The translations under genes were made by a program, and so were the position numbers. From the NCBI GenBank assembly GCA_958510825.1, contig OY294047.1:45677365-45741364 (forward strand): 64,000 nucleotides of DNA, given 5' to 3'. A model generated the notes under the pieces. That model did not search any database. It was not told the DNA's origin and saw only the letters and a program-made list of their open reading frames with translations. Below, in pieces: positions 9,031 to 20,681 of the stretch. Numbering within the stretch: position 1 is the first letter of the stretch; the number at the start of each line of letters is the position of its first letter. This DNA is from Brachypterus glaber (taxonomy: Eukaryota > Arthropoda > Insecta > Coleoptera > Kateretidae).

Positions 9031-9660
9031 GTTACATCAAAATTGTAGTATATGCTTCCTTTATTTGGTACCCCAAAGCTGCCACTCAAAAGGAGAACGT
9101 TGAACGGGTTCAACGTAAGTTTTTAAAATTCCTTAACTTTAAACTTCGCGGCTCTTACTCCCTCAGGGCATCGACGAGGAGGTTTTGCGGGTCAGATTCT
9201 CAGTCCAATCGCTTGAAAATCGAAGAGTACTATCAACTATCTCTGTTTTTTACAGAATAATTCACAATCTTATTGATTGTAATTTATTGCTAGGAAAAAT
9301 TGATTTTATAGTTCCTCGAATGCTAGGCAAACTTATTTTTTTTCGCTGCCAATCCCAAGAACAAATTTATTATTGAAGTCCCCAATTTATGTCTTGTGTG
9401 ATAATGTTAATACTTATAGTATAAATTGTGATATATTTTTTGAAAAACTTAGTTCCGTTTTAAAAAAATCAAGCGTAAATTTAGGTATCTAAGATTTAGC
9501 TTAATTTCTATTTTTAATTTTTTAAATTTAATTTTTTATATTTAAAATTTATTTTTGTTACTTAACATTTTTATTTATATTTGTTATTATGAAATGAAAT
9601 TGTCCTGTTATTGGATTATTTTGTTGGGCAATAAAGACTATTATTATTCTTATTATATCA
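9031..9660 (+). pseudogene. decayed LINE reverse-transcriptase C-terminus with 3' tail
   Basis: The remnant runs through three frames. The first contains YASFIWYPKAATQ and VERVQRKFLKFLNF, the familiar thumb-region motif of Jockey/CR1-type polymerases. After a frameshift near 9180 it continues with LENRRVLSTISVFYRIIHN and DFIVPR. A second shift near 9370 leads into SPIYVLCDNVNTYSINCD and FEKLSSVL before a stop near 9480. The 3' end has AATAAAGACTATTATTATTC, a TTATTA-type tail. Everything upstream of the thumb is missing. At least two frameshifts make this an old insertion. Confidence 0.8.
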
Positions 9661-9727
9661 CCCAACTCAAAGACTTCCCTCTAATCTAGATGTAAACCTC
9701 CCTGAAATACATTGTACAAACAAGAAA

Positions 9728-9900
9728 AATTTCTTGAAATTCCTCAGAATTTCGCAGCATTCCTTGGAATTCCACAGCATTCCTTAAAATTTCGTAAAAT
9801 TCCTCAGAAAAAAATAATTCATTAATTAATTGGAGTTCTTTAGAATTCCTTGACATTCTTTACAGTTCCTTGGATTTCATTCAAGTACCTTGGAATTCCC
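9728..9900. repeat. degenerate short tandem repeat (TTCCTTGGAATTCC-like)
   Basis: Imperfect units such as ATTCCTCAGAATTTC, ATTCCTTGGAATTCC and GTTCCTTGGATTTC follow one another with a period of roughly 14 nt. Non-coding. Confidence 0.6.
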
Positions 9901-10290
9901 GAATTTAGTGCACTTTCTAATTCTGTGGTTAAAATTTTTCAAAAGTATAAATTTTGCTTTACACTCCCTGGGATTCATACACATGTGCTGCACAACAGTA
10001 CATAATAAAAACCAATTTTTGCAAAAGTTATTTTTTATTACATGATTATTTAATAATCAAGAATAAAATTAACTAAATAAATGATTTGCTTTGTAAACAA
10101 TGCATATTCATATTTATAATTAATTAGTGACTTTTCAACTTTCATGCATAATTAATTGAACATATAATGAATTAAATGTATATTAATCTCTAAAAAGGAA
10201 TATATTTTCGCTACAGTAAGTAATTTAACATAAAACCGCACTTTAAACGACAGTTCTAATTTAATTCAAGCCGTGAAGATTAAGACTATA
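9901..10290. other. no gene seen
   Basis: AT-rich with no frame, splice pair or repeat that I can support. Confidence 0.4.
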
Positions 10291-11745
10291 AAAAGTAAAT
10301 CGATCGCGTAGAATGAAAAGCTCGGATATTTTTTTGACATATTGAATTTTTAAACTGACATTGAATGTGAACGTCAATAGTTTTATACTATAGGGGAGAT
10401 GAGATCACAGATAATTTTTTAATTACCGATAAATAAAAGCAAAACCAAGGTAGCTTCTTTAACGAATATTATATAACTTTATTAAGCAAAGGCAATGTTA
10501 AAAATCATTAAATTTTTGCACGTCCAATAAAAGTTAATTGAAATAAAATAGTTATTTTTGTCCTAAAATAATTGTAAAAAATACTTCGCCGAAAACAATC
10601 GGGAACATTTTTGAAATATGCTATTGCGTAATACAGGGTAGGGTGATCATTCGAAAATAATCCACACCAAATACCTCGCAAACTAAGCACAAAATGAAAT
10701 AATTGTTAATTTTTATATTGTGCTTAGTTTACAAGGTATTTGGGGTGGATCGTTTTCAAATGATTACGCAATAGCATATTTTAAAATTGTTCCCGATTGT
10801 TTTTGGCTAAATAAGTATTTTTACTATTTTATAATAATACATAACCTCTATTGGAGGAGCAAAAATTTGATTATTTTTAACAATTTAAAAATATTTTTTA
10901 GTTATTTTGGAACCAAAATAACTATTCAATACTATTAATAAACTTTTATCGGAGGGGCAAAAATTCGATCATTTTTAACATTGTCCTTCCACAAATTGAA
11001 CAAATTAAAATTAATAATTATTATTTAAGGTGAATAAGTTCATCATAAAAGTTATGATATATTTTTGGAATCACAACTTTTAACTCCTGTAGATCATTAT
11101 ATTTAGTTTTTTCAGTGCACTTCTTTGGTTTATTACGGATTCTCTCAAGTTATGCAAGATTTTCATCCAAAAAACTTTCCCAACCCGCGGGCCCGATAAT
11201 CACCAAAAAAAAATTGAATCGGGAAATTTATAGTTTAAGTTGTGTACCGACAGACCTACAGACAGATTTTTTTACTTAAATGTGTTTTTGCATATAAAGC
11301 CATAAAACGCAAAAATAGGCAATACAAAACATGATTTTTTTACCAATCCAAGGACTGCTTTCCAGCTACTTCTCGGACAGTAGGTATTCCGAGATTTTGG
11401 TGGAAAGCAAAATGTAAAGCAAATTTGAATACTGACAAAATTTTAAGTAAAATATAATTATTTTTGAAAAATAGGGCTTACAAGAAAAAAATATGCACAT
11501 GGTGATATAATCTCCCCTACATTTTTAAGTTTTGACAAAGACATTTAATGTCAGTGACAAATTTATTGAAAACCGATATTTATTTATTTATTTATTTATT
11601 TATTTATTTGGTTACAACCACCCAACAGCCTAAGCCAATTACTGGGTGGGAATACGTACATTTTAAAATAACATAAAATATATAATATAACTTAAGATAA
11701 AATAAATATACGAGCTTTTCATTCTACGCAATCGATATGTAATAT
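10291..11745. mobile_element. 1.45-kb foldback element with nested inverted repeats
   Basis: The outer arms contain GCGTAGAATGAAAAGCTCG (about 10306) and its complement (about 11714). A second level is GTCAATAG...TAGGGGAGAT and its partner AATCTCCCCTA near 11509-11519. Inside, a third pair (10497-10693 with 10720-10980) centres near 10706, with arms rich in CGATTATTTTCG-like and GCTATTGCGTAAT words. The two small frames inside (10508-10690 minus, 10720-10938 plus) are mirror images of these arms and so are not genes. The right arm is interrupted at 11579-11700. A phrase near 11295 (CATAAAACGCAAAAATA) is shared with the 15068 and 25588 repeats. Confidence 0.7.
11579..11700 (-). mobile_element. 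3' end of a retroposon inserted in the foldback arm
   Basis: Read on the minus strand, a GTACGTATTCCCACCCAGTA stretch leads into GGTTGTAACCAAATAAATAA and an (AAAT)n tail at 11579-11610. The opposite arm of the surrounding foldback lacks this block. The layout suits the 3' terminus of a LINE or SINE. A weaker relative is at 16259-16400. No coding part is left. Confidence 0.5.
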
Positions 11746-12670
11746 TTTCTCTTATTTAGAATCGAGGATGTTTCTGTGAGATCACACACATGAACTTGAA
11801 CAAATGTGCACGTGAAGTAAAAGCAGGAAAAACGTACGCGGTTATCTAGATTTATAGTTAAAAAAACATGCGCTTAATTGTTGCATACACATAATTCTGT
11901 TAAGTCATAAATTTTTACGTGAATCTCTTGAATAGTTTTTGCGTCTTGTACTTTCTAAAACTGGTTTGGATTCATTTGAAAGATTTTAAGAAAAGTATGT
12001 AAACATATTCTTGAGCAGAATGTTTTTTATAAGAACACAACTCATATAGATATAGATAGAATCTATAATTTATAATAATAATATTTGATAATCATATAGA
12101 TATAGATTATCAAACCTGTAATTGGATCTTTTGATCTGTAGGATTTTTTTGAATAAATAAATAAATATAAAGTTTTATAAAGCCTTTATACTATGTCAAA
12201 AATAAAAGGTCCCAAAACCAAACCTTGGGGTCTACCTTGTGTACCTCAAGGTTCAGATCTGGGACCCATTATTTTTCTCAATATTTACTAATGACATACC
12301 TTCCCTTTTGTATTATTTGTATAAATCTACATGGAAGTAGGGTCAATTAACTTAGAAGATATAAATATAAATAATCTCATTTAAAAAACATTTTCAACAA
12401 TAAAAGAATAAATTTTAATTGGTAGGCAAGGAATGGGATCAAAATGTACGAAAACAGTTATTCCGCGTGTAGATATTTGCGCGTAAGGTCAATTATAATT
12501 ATTGTTATTCGTTTTTTTCTCTATGGTTTTAAATGGTGTAAAGTTTAATTGTTTACATTGTAAACAATTAAACAATTTAACCAATAAATAACTTAAATTA
12601 TAACTTACTAAAGAAACGTAACTTTTGAAGGTTTTTGCTTGACTACACAGTAAACCGTCAAAAAAATAAT
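11746..12670. other. no gene seen; short direct repeats
   Basis: CATATAGATATAGAT occurs twice at 12043-12110 with a short inverted partner. A plus phrase at 12215-12300 (CTTGGGGTCTACCTTGTG, GTTCAGATCTGGGACCC) resembles a broken LINE reverse-transcriptase GVPQGSDLGP motif. The surrounding frame is destroyed, so this is weak. Confidence 0.4.
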
Positions 12671-13125
12671 TTAGAGATCTTACTAAAGTTTATTTTTTTA
12701 AGGCATAGTTATTTTAAATTTGCCGCTAAATACTACACAAAGTCCGATTTACACTGAAGCATGTGGCTTGTTTTGAATGTCAACATAACCAAAATGTATA
12801 ATTTTTGTTTACTTACTTTGTTTTTATGATGTTTTGATGTAAAAAAAAGAATTGATAAAGCTGTTGCTAAAAACACTTTTGTATTCCTGTAGAAACAAAA
12901 TTTGCTTAGAAAATCGCTTTTATTCCAATAATTTAGAGGAATAAACCTTTGTTTTGTTCTCGTTAATGGCACGTCAACGTTTTACGGTTATGTAAATTAG
13001 GCCTAGTCATTTCGCTTACGACGCATGCGTATCTTACGTTGCTATGGTAATTTCTAGATTGTTTACAAGCGGGAAGGTTTAAAATAATTATACCTTAAAA
13101 AAATAAACTTTAGAAGCGCTATATA
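12671..13125. repeat. inverted-repeat element, about 45-bp arms
   Basis: ACTAAAGTTTATTTTTTTAA on the left pairs with TTAAAAAAATAAACTTTAG on the right, and GGCATAGTTATTTTAAAT with GTTTAAAATAATTATACC. The interior has a GC-richer patch near 12985-13070. The 79-codon minus frame inside has no recognisable motif. Target duplication is unclear. Confidence 0.5.
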
Positions 13126-13589
13126 ATAATAATTGAATGCTTATTTCTTGCCACATCACCCTGTACATAACCATGAACTTCAGAGGAAACATTATCTTAA
13201 ATTTAGCCAGTTAATTTAAAACCAAACAAACGAATTCCATATGTTTAGTTAGCGCAGTTATTTCTATTATTACGAGCCCATCATTATTAACGATAGTAAA
13301 CGACAAAAAAAGATTTCTAACGGTCGATAACTAATAAAACAAATATCATTCTTCGGAACTTAAGTGATTGTTGAACTCTACACTTCCCTCTTTAATCATT
13401 AATGTTTATTTTGCGAAATGAAATACTGTCTGATACTATTATGGTGTCCAGCGAAACTTTAAAACAAAAGGAGACCCGGTAAAATAGCCCATTTTCGGCA
13501 CTGGGGATGGAACGTAATATGTAGGTATTTTTTATATTTCTTAAAAGCACATAATTCTATAATTTCTAACTATATCACTCTAGAATCGT
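13126..13589. other. no gene seen
   Basis: AT-rich sequence with no supported frame or repeat. Confidence 0.4.
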
Positions 13590-13591
13590 TA

Positions 13592-13970
13592 TAGTCGCTG
13601 CCAGAGTTATAAGAGATTTTTTTTAATAACGATTATTTTTATCTGTCACGTGTCAAACTGTTCTTCCAATCGGGAAGTTGCATAATTTTAGACTAATTTA
13701 AACTAATGTATTTTATCCAGTCCACGTGGACTGATTCTAGCCAGTTAACGTTCGACCCTATCCAATCATATTTCACAAAAAATTTATCCACACCCCCGAG
13801 GCATTTGTAGCAATAAATATTTACTGGACCGGCTTTAATTTGTTTTATTTGTATTCTTTGCATCCAGCTATATAAGATAAATACGTATTTAATACAATTA
13901 AATTTAATTACGTCCCTGTCTCACATTAATCTGTTTTAAATGTAAATATTTTACTATAAATATTAAACGG
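13592..13970 (+). mobile_element. MITE with TAGTCGCTGCCAGAG end, copy 1 (right end lost)
   Basis: It is collinear with 47253-47624 over about 370 bp, including CCACGTGGACTGATTCTAGC, GTTAACGTTCGACCCTATCC and TTTACTGGACCGGC. The left end follows TA. The right terminus seen in copy 2 (GGCACCGACT) is replaced by AT-rich sequence. No frame. The GTTCGACCC phrase looks like an RNA polymerase III B box, but no matching A box at the right distance is visible. Confidence 0.75.
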
Positions 13971-14937
13971 AATATACAAGAATTTTAAACATTTTAAATA
14001 TATATCAACCTTTGTTTTTGACGTAAACGAATAGATGACGCCCCCCGCGTAGTAACTTCAAAATGGCTGGTATCATGGATTCCTAGTTTAAGAAAACTTC
14101 TGATCGTTTTAAAAATATATCTACTTATTTAACTGGAATATGGTTTATTACAAACCTTTTATAAAAGAGATATCATAGAGGATGTTCCAGGTTTCTGATA
14201 GTAAAATACTGGCTATTTATCATTAATTTAAAGAAAAGTTTTACAATGCATATATGGTTTATAAAATGTATTATAATAAAAAGGTAGTAATTTTAAAATT
14301 ATTTCAATTGTTTAATTTATTATAAATTGTTGATAAATATTGTTCTTTAAAATATAAGTTTGTCCGTCATGGTTACAATTACTCTCTTATTATCAGATTA
14401 ATCCAGATTGGAATTAATCTTGGTTAATAGACCGAAAAAAAAACAGTGTTTAATTAATTATTATAACAAACAATTAATTGAAAATATCGTATTTATTTAA
14501 TTACTCAGTTACATTACAGTTTTTTATAACATTTAAAAGTCATGAATGTGGGCTTAATAACGTATTTACAAGTAATATACATTTTATAGATATCTGTAAT
14601 TATGCCAATGTTTTAATATCGTGTAATTACTAAATAAAATAATTATAACATAATTCTTTTATACTAAAATTTATATCAAGAATTATTAAATAGCACGGAT
14701 GTATTAAATCAACGTTTAGTTCCAATCTAATGACTTTATAGGTATTGTACACAAAAAAAATATAAGTAGATATCTGAAAATATTTATCTGGAACCAATTG
14801 TATCTTAAAATCAACGAACTAATAACTCTTCTCTCTAGAATAGGCATTTCATTTGTAAAAACTGACAAAAACGTAGCCAACATATACATTTGTCTGTCTT
14901 ACTCGCACAGCTTTGTATTAACAGAGACAACAATAAC
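13971..14937. other. no gene seen
   Basis: Very AT-rich. A 75-codon plus frame at 14798-15025 runs into the dispersed repeat below and has no conserved feature. Confidence 0.4.
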
Positions 14938-15064
14938 AGTTACTGGTAATTGTTATTGTTCAGGCCTGAATATACCTACTATTTGTTTACAAACAAACCG
15001 AGATGTTGGCGATACTTTATATTAATGGTATGCGTATTCTAGAGGGAAGAGTTGTTAGTTCGTT
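14938..15064 (+). repeat. dispersed repeat B, copy 1
   Basis: It is nearly identical to 34911-35040 in the words CTGAATATACCTACTATTTG, TTTACAAACAAACCGAGATG and ATGGTATGCGTATTCTAG. It begins with a small AACAATAAC/GTTATTGTT palindrome. Function unknown. Confidence 0.75.
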
Positions 15065-15067
15065 GCT

Positions 15068-15840
15068 TAAAATACACTGCTTAGTAAAAGAGCTTTCCCA
15101 TTTTTCAATACACAAATTTTCACGAAAGCTATTCAGATTCATTTTCAGCAACCTCAAAAACCCCAATATACCAATTTTCACGAAAACTACCCCCCACTCC
15201 TCAGGGAGTGGATTTAGAATGTTTTTATTATCAGATTCACTTTCATCAGCAACCTCAACAACCCCAATATACCAGTTTTCACGAAAACTATCCCCCACCT
15301 CTGAAATTATAAAAAAAATATCAGATTCATATTCGTCGACCCCAAAAACCCCCATATACCAATTTTGACGAAAATATTGAAAATATTTAAAAATATTTAC
15401 CCCCTCACCCTTGCGGGGGTGGAGTTAAAAATTTTTATTATTAGATTCAACTTCAACAACCTTAAAAACCCCTATATAGCAATTTTCAAATTTTTGTAAA
15501 AAAATGTATTTTTTCCCATTTGCCCCCCTTGCCGCACCCCAATGTTCACCAAAAACAATCCCGGGCGAGAACTTTTGGTAACACACCTGTATGCCAAATT
15601 TCAAGTTTCTAGCTTAAAGCGTTCTTAAGTTATCGTGCTTACAAGATTTTCCGGACAGAACGATCGACCGACCGATATTTTTTTTTTGATTGCTTGAAAT
15701 TAATAATTGACATAAAACGTCATAAAACGCAAAAATGCGCAAAAAAAAATTGAAAATTTTTGAACGAATACAAGGCTTTCCGAAATTACTTTCCGAAATT
15801 TTGAAAATTTTCAAAATGGTAAAGCAAAACTAGCATATTA
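15068..15840 (+). repeat. repeat family with internal ~100-bp tandem units, copy 1
   Basis: Units built from TTATTATCAGATTCA, CAGCAACCTCAAAAACCCC, AATATACCAATTTTCACG and CCCCCACTCCTCAGGG recur three to four times. A distinctive 3' part follows: CGACCGACCGATATTTTTTT and CATAAAACGTCATAAAACGC. A diverged second copy is at 25588-26360. The 121-codon plus frame and 112-codon minus frame here come from translating the tandem units and are not believable proteins. Confidence 0.8.
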
Positions 15841-15904
15841 GAAAATATTGTTTTTTAAAACAAAGTACTTATTTGCTAATGATGTATTTGCAAAGAATAT
15901 TTAC

Positions 15905-15932
15905 CCGAAGTAGATAGAAATCTTCAACCAAC
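15905..15932 (-). other. candidate 28-nt microexon (minus strand)
   Basis: CTAATTTCAATATTTG and TTTTGTTTCAG lead into GTTGGTTGAAGATTTC, ending CGG|GTAAATAT. In the phase shared with 15-51 it reads W-L-K-I-S-I-Y-F. The first nine exon bases are identical to those of 15-51. It may be a duplicated cassette exon or a fragment of an unrecognised repeat that carries splice-like ends. Confidence 0.3.
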
Positions 15933-16139
15933 CTGAAACAAAACAAATATTGAAATTAGTTTTATTTATTTTCTGCAAAAGGAAGTATAACAATAATGAC
16001 TTCTAAGTAAAACATTCCTACTTAAAAATAAAATATGAGCACTGAAAAATAAAACTCTATTTGAAGCAAAATAATTTTTCTTCGCAAGTTTTGCTTTTGT
16101 AGCAAATAAAATTTAGTTTAATTAAATTTGTGACACTTT

Positions 16140-16258
16140 AAGGCCTATCCATAAGAACATAAAAGATAAGAATGCGGTGCTGTGATTGGCTTACAAGATA
16201 TATAGCGGCACATCAAGCCAATCACGGCATCGCATTGTTATGTATGCGAGCCTGTGGA
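16140..16258. mobile_element. MITE fragment with AGGCCTATCC end
   Basis: AGGCCTATCCATAAG is at the left and GCCTGTGGATA at the right. The inner hairpin TGCTGTGATTGGCTTACA and its partner CAAGCCAATCACGGC recur, inverted, at 61291-61350. Relatives with the same ends are at 36299-36610. The superfamily cannot be settled without a clear target duplication. Confidence 0.6.
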
Positions 16259-17022
16259 TATTTATTTATTATTAACATCCAACAGTTATAAAACCAATTA
16301 TAGGATGAGTCAAAATATGAACAGACTAAAATTTACAAAATATGAATAAGAAAGTACAAAATATAACAAAGAAACTTAAAAACAAATATGTGAGAATCAA
16401 GCTAACCCTGATTTAATTATGCCCTTACCCAAAAAAAAAAAGATTACTTCTTGGTTTGGTAAAAATAAATGAAAAAATTTCTCTACAATCACAGCGCCAA
16501 ATTCTCTTACATCAATTTGTCATTCATTTGGCATAATATTATATCAAAATCATATGAATTATTTATTTCGTCTAGTAAATGCAATTTGGTACAAATAAAC
16601 TTTTTTTTTGTGTAAACAACTGGGAGAAAAAAATATTTTTAAATTTTAGGGATCAAGTACCCCCATTGATTCACACTGATTAATTTTTTTTGCATAGTCG
16701 ACCGTGTAGACTTGAATTGACAGTGAATCGTGATAAATTGTGTCAAAATGTGTAATTTTAACACCGTTTTTCCTAAAATTTACACAGTTTTACAAATTTT
16801 AACACGTTTCCGTGTCAATTCAGGTCGGCTGTGTAAAACTTTTTTCATCAGTGCAAATGGTAATGTTTGTTTTTTTTTTCATTTTTGTCTTTTACGCCCA
16901 TTACTGATATTACCTGTTGTTAGTTTATTAATCTTGTGTAGTATACAATTACAATGTACAATACTAACAAGCCAAGTTGCCAGAAAACTCGACTACGAAT
17001 AAATGCACGTGGTCCATATCGT
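16259..17022. other. no gene; possible retroposon tail
   Basis: The block 16259-16400 (TATTTATTTATTATTAACAT then CCAATTATAGGATGAG) resembles the minus-strand 3' end seen at 11579. Further on, TGTAGACTTGAATTGACA near 16705 pairs loosely with TGTCAATTCAGGTCGG near 16815. The 90-codon plus frame at 16730-17002 lies across this inverted repeat and has no motif. Confidence 0.4.
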
Positions 17023-17508
17023 CGCCTTTCTTACAAAGGGGCTTAGGGAACGTTCAAGTATTACGTAACGCTCCTGGGGGGGGGTCATTTTGAAGTGTTA
17101 CGCCCATGTTAATGGTATAGGAAAATAGCGTTACAGGGGGGGTCTAAAATGATGAAAATTTGCGTTACGTAATACTTGAAAGTTCCCTTATCTCAAAATG
17201 TATTGATGCAAAATACCGACATGTCTATTGATTTGCCAATGAACATACGTAACGCAAATTGTACCAAAATTCATACACTTTATACCCCGGTTCTCGCGTT
17301 ATTATAGATTATAGAGATTTCATATTTTGGCTACCTCCCCTAATAGGGGGTATGTTAGAGGGGGTAGCCAAAATATGAAATCTACACAGCCTTGAATAAC
17401 GTGAGAACCGAGGTATGAAGTGTATGAATTTTGGTACATTTTGCGTTACGTAATACTTGAACGTTCCCTAACTGTCATTTTGAGATAAGCCCCTTTGTAA
17501 GGAAGGCG
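17023..17508. mobile_element. palindromic foldback MITE (GGGAACGTTCAAGTATTACG)
   Basis: The outer arms contain AAAGGGGCTTAGGGAACGTT and their complement, then TACGTAACGC. The centre is a second long hairpin (17262-17437) with arms GTACCAAAATTCATACACTT and ATTTCATATTTTGGCTACC closing on a GGGGTA-rich loop. Part of the arm (GTGTTACGCCCATGTTAATG) recurs at 61870, and GCGTTACG words recur near 27408 and 41945. Non-coding. Confidence 0.8.
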
Positions 17509-18208
17509 AAGATATGTCCTTGAATTTCTGATAAAAATAATAAAAAAAATAGAAATTATGGTTAATCAAAGACTGCCGCCTATTTAGATTAGATAAAGAG
17601 AGAAGTTCTACAGAAAGAGATAAAAGTATAATTATTAATGTTTTAAAATAAAATTATGCATATTTTAGGAAAAAATTACATTTTAGATTATATTTTAAAT
17701 TACATTAAGGTAAGATATTTGTTTTTTTTTAAGTAAAAGACAATTTTTTTTTTTTATAACACAGCCATGTGTACAGTAGGTCTAAAGTTTCCTAGGGAAC
17801 TTATGACCTACTCCTTAATTTGACAGTCGTTGATAATACCCCGTTGTGCGTGAAGATTTTGTAATTGTTTTTGTGTTTAATAAACTGTTTTATGTATTCT
17901 TTAATAGATTTGCATAAAATGAACTTTTTTTGTTGCACTGTGATAAAATCTAAATATAATATTTTTAGGGAATTTTCTTTTTGGGTTGGTATTCAAGACC
18001 TAAATTTATGTTGCCTAACGTATTGGACTGCTGTGCATTTATAAATTTAATAAAAGCCGTATAATACCTAATTCATAATAAAAATCTATAGATTTCTTTG
18101 ACTTTCCCTTAAATTCCCGACGATAAGGATCAATACTGCCGAAACATGGAATTTTACATAGGCTACACATGGGAACAAACATACATACAAACACGTTGAA
18201 AAGCTAAC
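17509..18208. other. no gene seen
   Basis: AT-rich with poly(T) near 17715-17755. No frame or repeat that I can support. Confidence 0.4.
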
Positions 18209-18280
18209 CTTCTTTCGCGTTGCTGTAGTCGGTTGAAAAGGCATAACTACCACATCGGATATTTTCCCACCATTGAACAC
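18209..18280 (-). other. candidate 72-nt coding exon (phase 0)
   Basis: On the minus strand, TAAGCCGTAG precedes GTG TTC AAT GGT GGG, and 24 codons read VFNGGKISDVVVMPFQPTTA then TRKK, ending AAG|GTTAGC. The length is an exact multiple of three, and the composition is richer in GC than the flanks. The frame remains open past the donor for 40 codons, but that extension looks like hydrophobic intron read-through. The acceptor has a poor pyrimidine tract, which is the main weakness. It would join in frame to 642-767. Product not recognised. Confidence 0.35.
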
Positions 18281-18641
18281 CTACGGCTTAAATATTTACC
18301 ACTAAAGGCCGTAATTGACTATTTTTGTTGCATTAAATCAAAGTGAACCAAAACAGGTTTAAAAATTTAAATGGAAAGTTCGAATTTCTAGTACTATAGT
18401 GTCCTGCGGCCAGTTTCAGGTGTCTGGCCTTGAACTTAACAATTATACCCGCGGCATATTCTCGCATAACCAGAAACACTTTAACGTAAATTCTGAATAT
18501 TTTATTTTTTCTTGAATGCAGAACCTATATTTTTATAATTTAATAATAGGTTAAGACAAGGTGAACGATTTCTACACGAAGAAAAAAGATAGAAGAAAAA
18601 TAATGCAATTTAAATGATTATAATATAACTTTTTCATTATA

Positions 18642-19356
18642 CAGAGCGGTCCAAAAGTCCCCCCACCCCTCTTAACTTTTGAACCAGTTGTGATATCGAC
18701 TTCAAATTTGGAACTTTTAAATAAGACAATTTAAACTACCTTTTAGCATATATTTAATACTTTCAGCTCTTAAAATGTGGGCAGGGGGGCATGGGGGCAC
18801 ATTTTTTTAAATGGAAAGGGGGGTCGTGTAATACATCATTTTAAAGCTTATAAAATTCTCCATTTAACTCTATTTTTAAATTAAAAAAAAATTGGGTTTA
18901 AAATGGGGTTGAAAATGGGTATTAATGTCAAAATTCCTCTAAAAAAAAACAAATAATTTTTTAAAAATGCCTAATTTCATCATAAAAAAATGTTAATTAT
19001 ACTTTTAAACTAATTTTAGTTGACATAAATAAAAATTTATAAAAAAAAAACTTAAAAAATCTAATGTTTTAGCACAAAAAATTGAAAAATCAAAACCTTA
19101 AAAAACATTTTTAAAAAATTTAAAAATGTTAGTTTAAATAGAGAATTTTATAAGCTTTAAAATGATGTATCACACGACCCCCCTTTCCGTTTACAAAAAT
19201 GTCCCCCCTTGTCCGCTTGCCCACATTTTAAGAGCTGAAAATATCAAATATGTGCTAAAAGATAGTTTAAGTTGTCTTATTTAAGAGTTCTAAATTTGAA
19301 GTCGATAACTCGTTCAAAAGTTAAAAGAGGGGGGGGGTGACTTTTGGACCGCTCTG
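18642..19356. mobile_element. CAGAGCGGTCC foldback MITE, copy 1
   Basis: The ends CAGAGCGGTCCAAAAGTC and complement are bordered by TA. The arms run for about 300 bp each, including GGGCATGGGGGCACATTT and CGTGTAATACATCATTTTAA, around a low-complexity A/T centre. Further copies are at 58848 and 60499, and the core but not the ends recurs at 31374. Tc1/mariner-type by its TA borders; no transposase. Confidence 0.9.
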
Positions 19357-19538
19357 TATTTGGAATTTGAGAACTGATTTAAAATTAAAATTACTGGCAT
19401 GCTGATACGAAAATCACTTCCATTTTCCCCCATCCCGTCAGAATGATGAAAAATTTTCTAAATTTATTTTGGTCAAAACAGATATCTACATTGAGCATTT
19501 TGGGTATATAATATGAGCAAACAGTAGTTTGTTCTTAA

Positions 19539-20569
19539 GGCTGATTCAGGCATAATTATCACTAACTAAACTAATGGTCGATTCAGGCATAATGGAGAAT
19601 TCTCCCATTAGATTAGACAGGGACAAAAGTTCTACCCAAAAAGGATAGAAGACATACATACACTCCCACTTCCACCCAACCAAACAAATTCTGTATTTGT
19701 TCTTTGTTGAACAAATACAATATTTACTTGGCCGGGCGAAAAGTGCATTATTAAAGAAATTACTGGCGCCATCTAAATTTTAGTAGAATTATCTTATTCT
19801 ACAGATTCACATTACCTATGTTCGTACGTGCCGCTGCTACACTTTCCGGCCAACCAAATAAATACTGTATTTGTTGTATGAAAAACAAATACAGTATTTA
19901 TTTGGTTGGCTGGAAAGTGTAGCACAAATGAGATAGAGATAGGGTAGACGTCTTTTGTTTCATAATTCTAGTTGTAGAGAGCTCCATTATCACTAACTTC
20001 ACTAAACTGAATTAAGAAATTTAGAAATTAAGAAGATTAAGGAACAAAACCTCAAATTCTATAATAAATTTATCGTGGTATGCAACAATTAAGATAAAAG
20101 ATAAAATATACCATAAAATAATGATAATCTTAAAATAAACCATATAAAAAGAAGAATTTTCTGAACTACACTAACTTTTGTGCAAAATGTTATAAACAAA
20201 CGTTATCCAAGTATCAAAATAAAAATGAAGATGGCGACACCTTTGTATTTTAAAATTCGTACATTTTCAGTGTTAAGGAAAAACACAGTAGTTACATAAG
20301 AAAATAAAAGGTACTTTTGGAGATAGTTGGTTTTAAAACACGATTTTTAGACCCAACAACTGCAAATATAGTAATAATCGTCCTATGCAATAGATATTTG
20401 TTTTTGTTTTACTTATTCAGTCGTATTTACACAGGCTTATTATCTATTTGGCAGTTACCTTAATATTGCATACCACGGAAAATTTGAGATTATGTTTCCT
20501 AATTTTATTAATTTCTTAATTTCTTAATTCAGTTTAATGAAGTTAGTGATAATTATGCCTGAATCGACC
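19539..20569. mobile_element. TTAA-flanked foldback element hosting a MITE
   Basis: The right end ATTATGCCTGAATCGACC is followed by TTAA. On the left, TTAA precedes GGCTGATTCAGGCATAAT, and the terminal block is then partly repeated before the long arm. The arms pair for about 110 bp (TGAATTAAGAAATT, GTGGTATGCAA). The TTAA borders suggest a piggyBac- or Kolobok-type origin. An AT-type MITE sits in the left arm at 19594-19985. Confidence 0.7.
19594..19985. mobile_element. MITE with AT target duplication, copy B
   Basis: GGAGAATTCTCC to GAGAGCTCC, 392 bp, collinear with copy A apart from small deletions. The host sequence GGCATAATTATCACTAAC exists uninterrupted both just upstream and, inverted, in the opposite arm at about 20545, which fixes the duplication as AT. 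The strong internal hairpin is conserved. Confidence 0.85.
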
Positions 20570-20681
20570 TTAAGCTATTCTGTCCTTTTTATTATTGGCT
20601 AGGTGAGAAGCCATAATTCTTTTTGGCCTACATCTTAATTAAATAATATCAAATTTTCATTTTCAAATAATAAATGTAAAC
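20570..20681. other. spacer
   Basis: A short AT-rich gap between two foldback elements, with nothing recognisable. Confidence 0.4.

Noticed and set aside
10508..10938. Two short frames with similar products on opposite strands (MLSLRGIWCG / MLSLQGIWGG)
   Set aside because: They are the two arms of a foldback element, mirror images rather than paralogous genes.
13720..13770. tRNA-derived SINE (GTTCGACCC as B box)
   Set aside because: No A box at a suitable distance, and the element has TA-bordered inverted ends and no tail.
15003..15368. 121-codon plus frame and 112-codon minus frame
   Set aside because: Both are translations of the tandem units of a dispersed repeat; the other copy breaks the frame.
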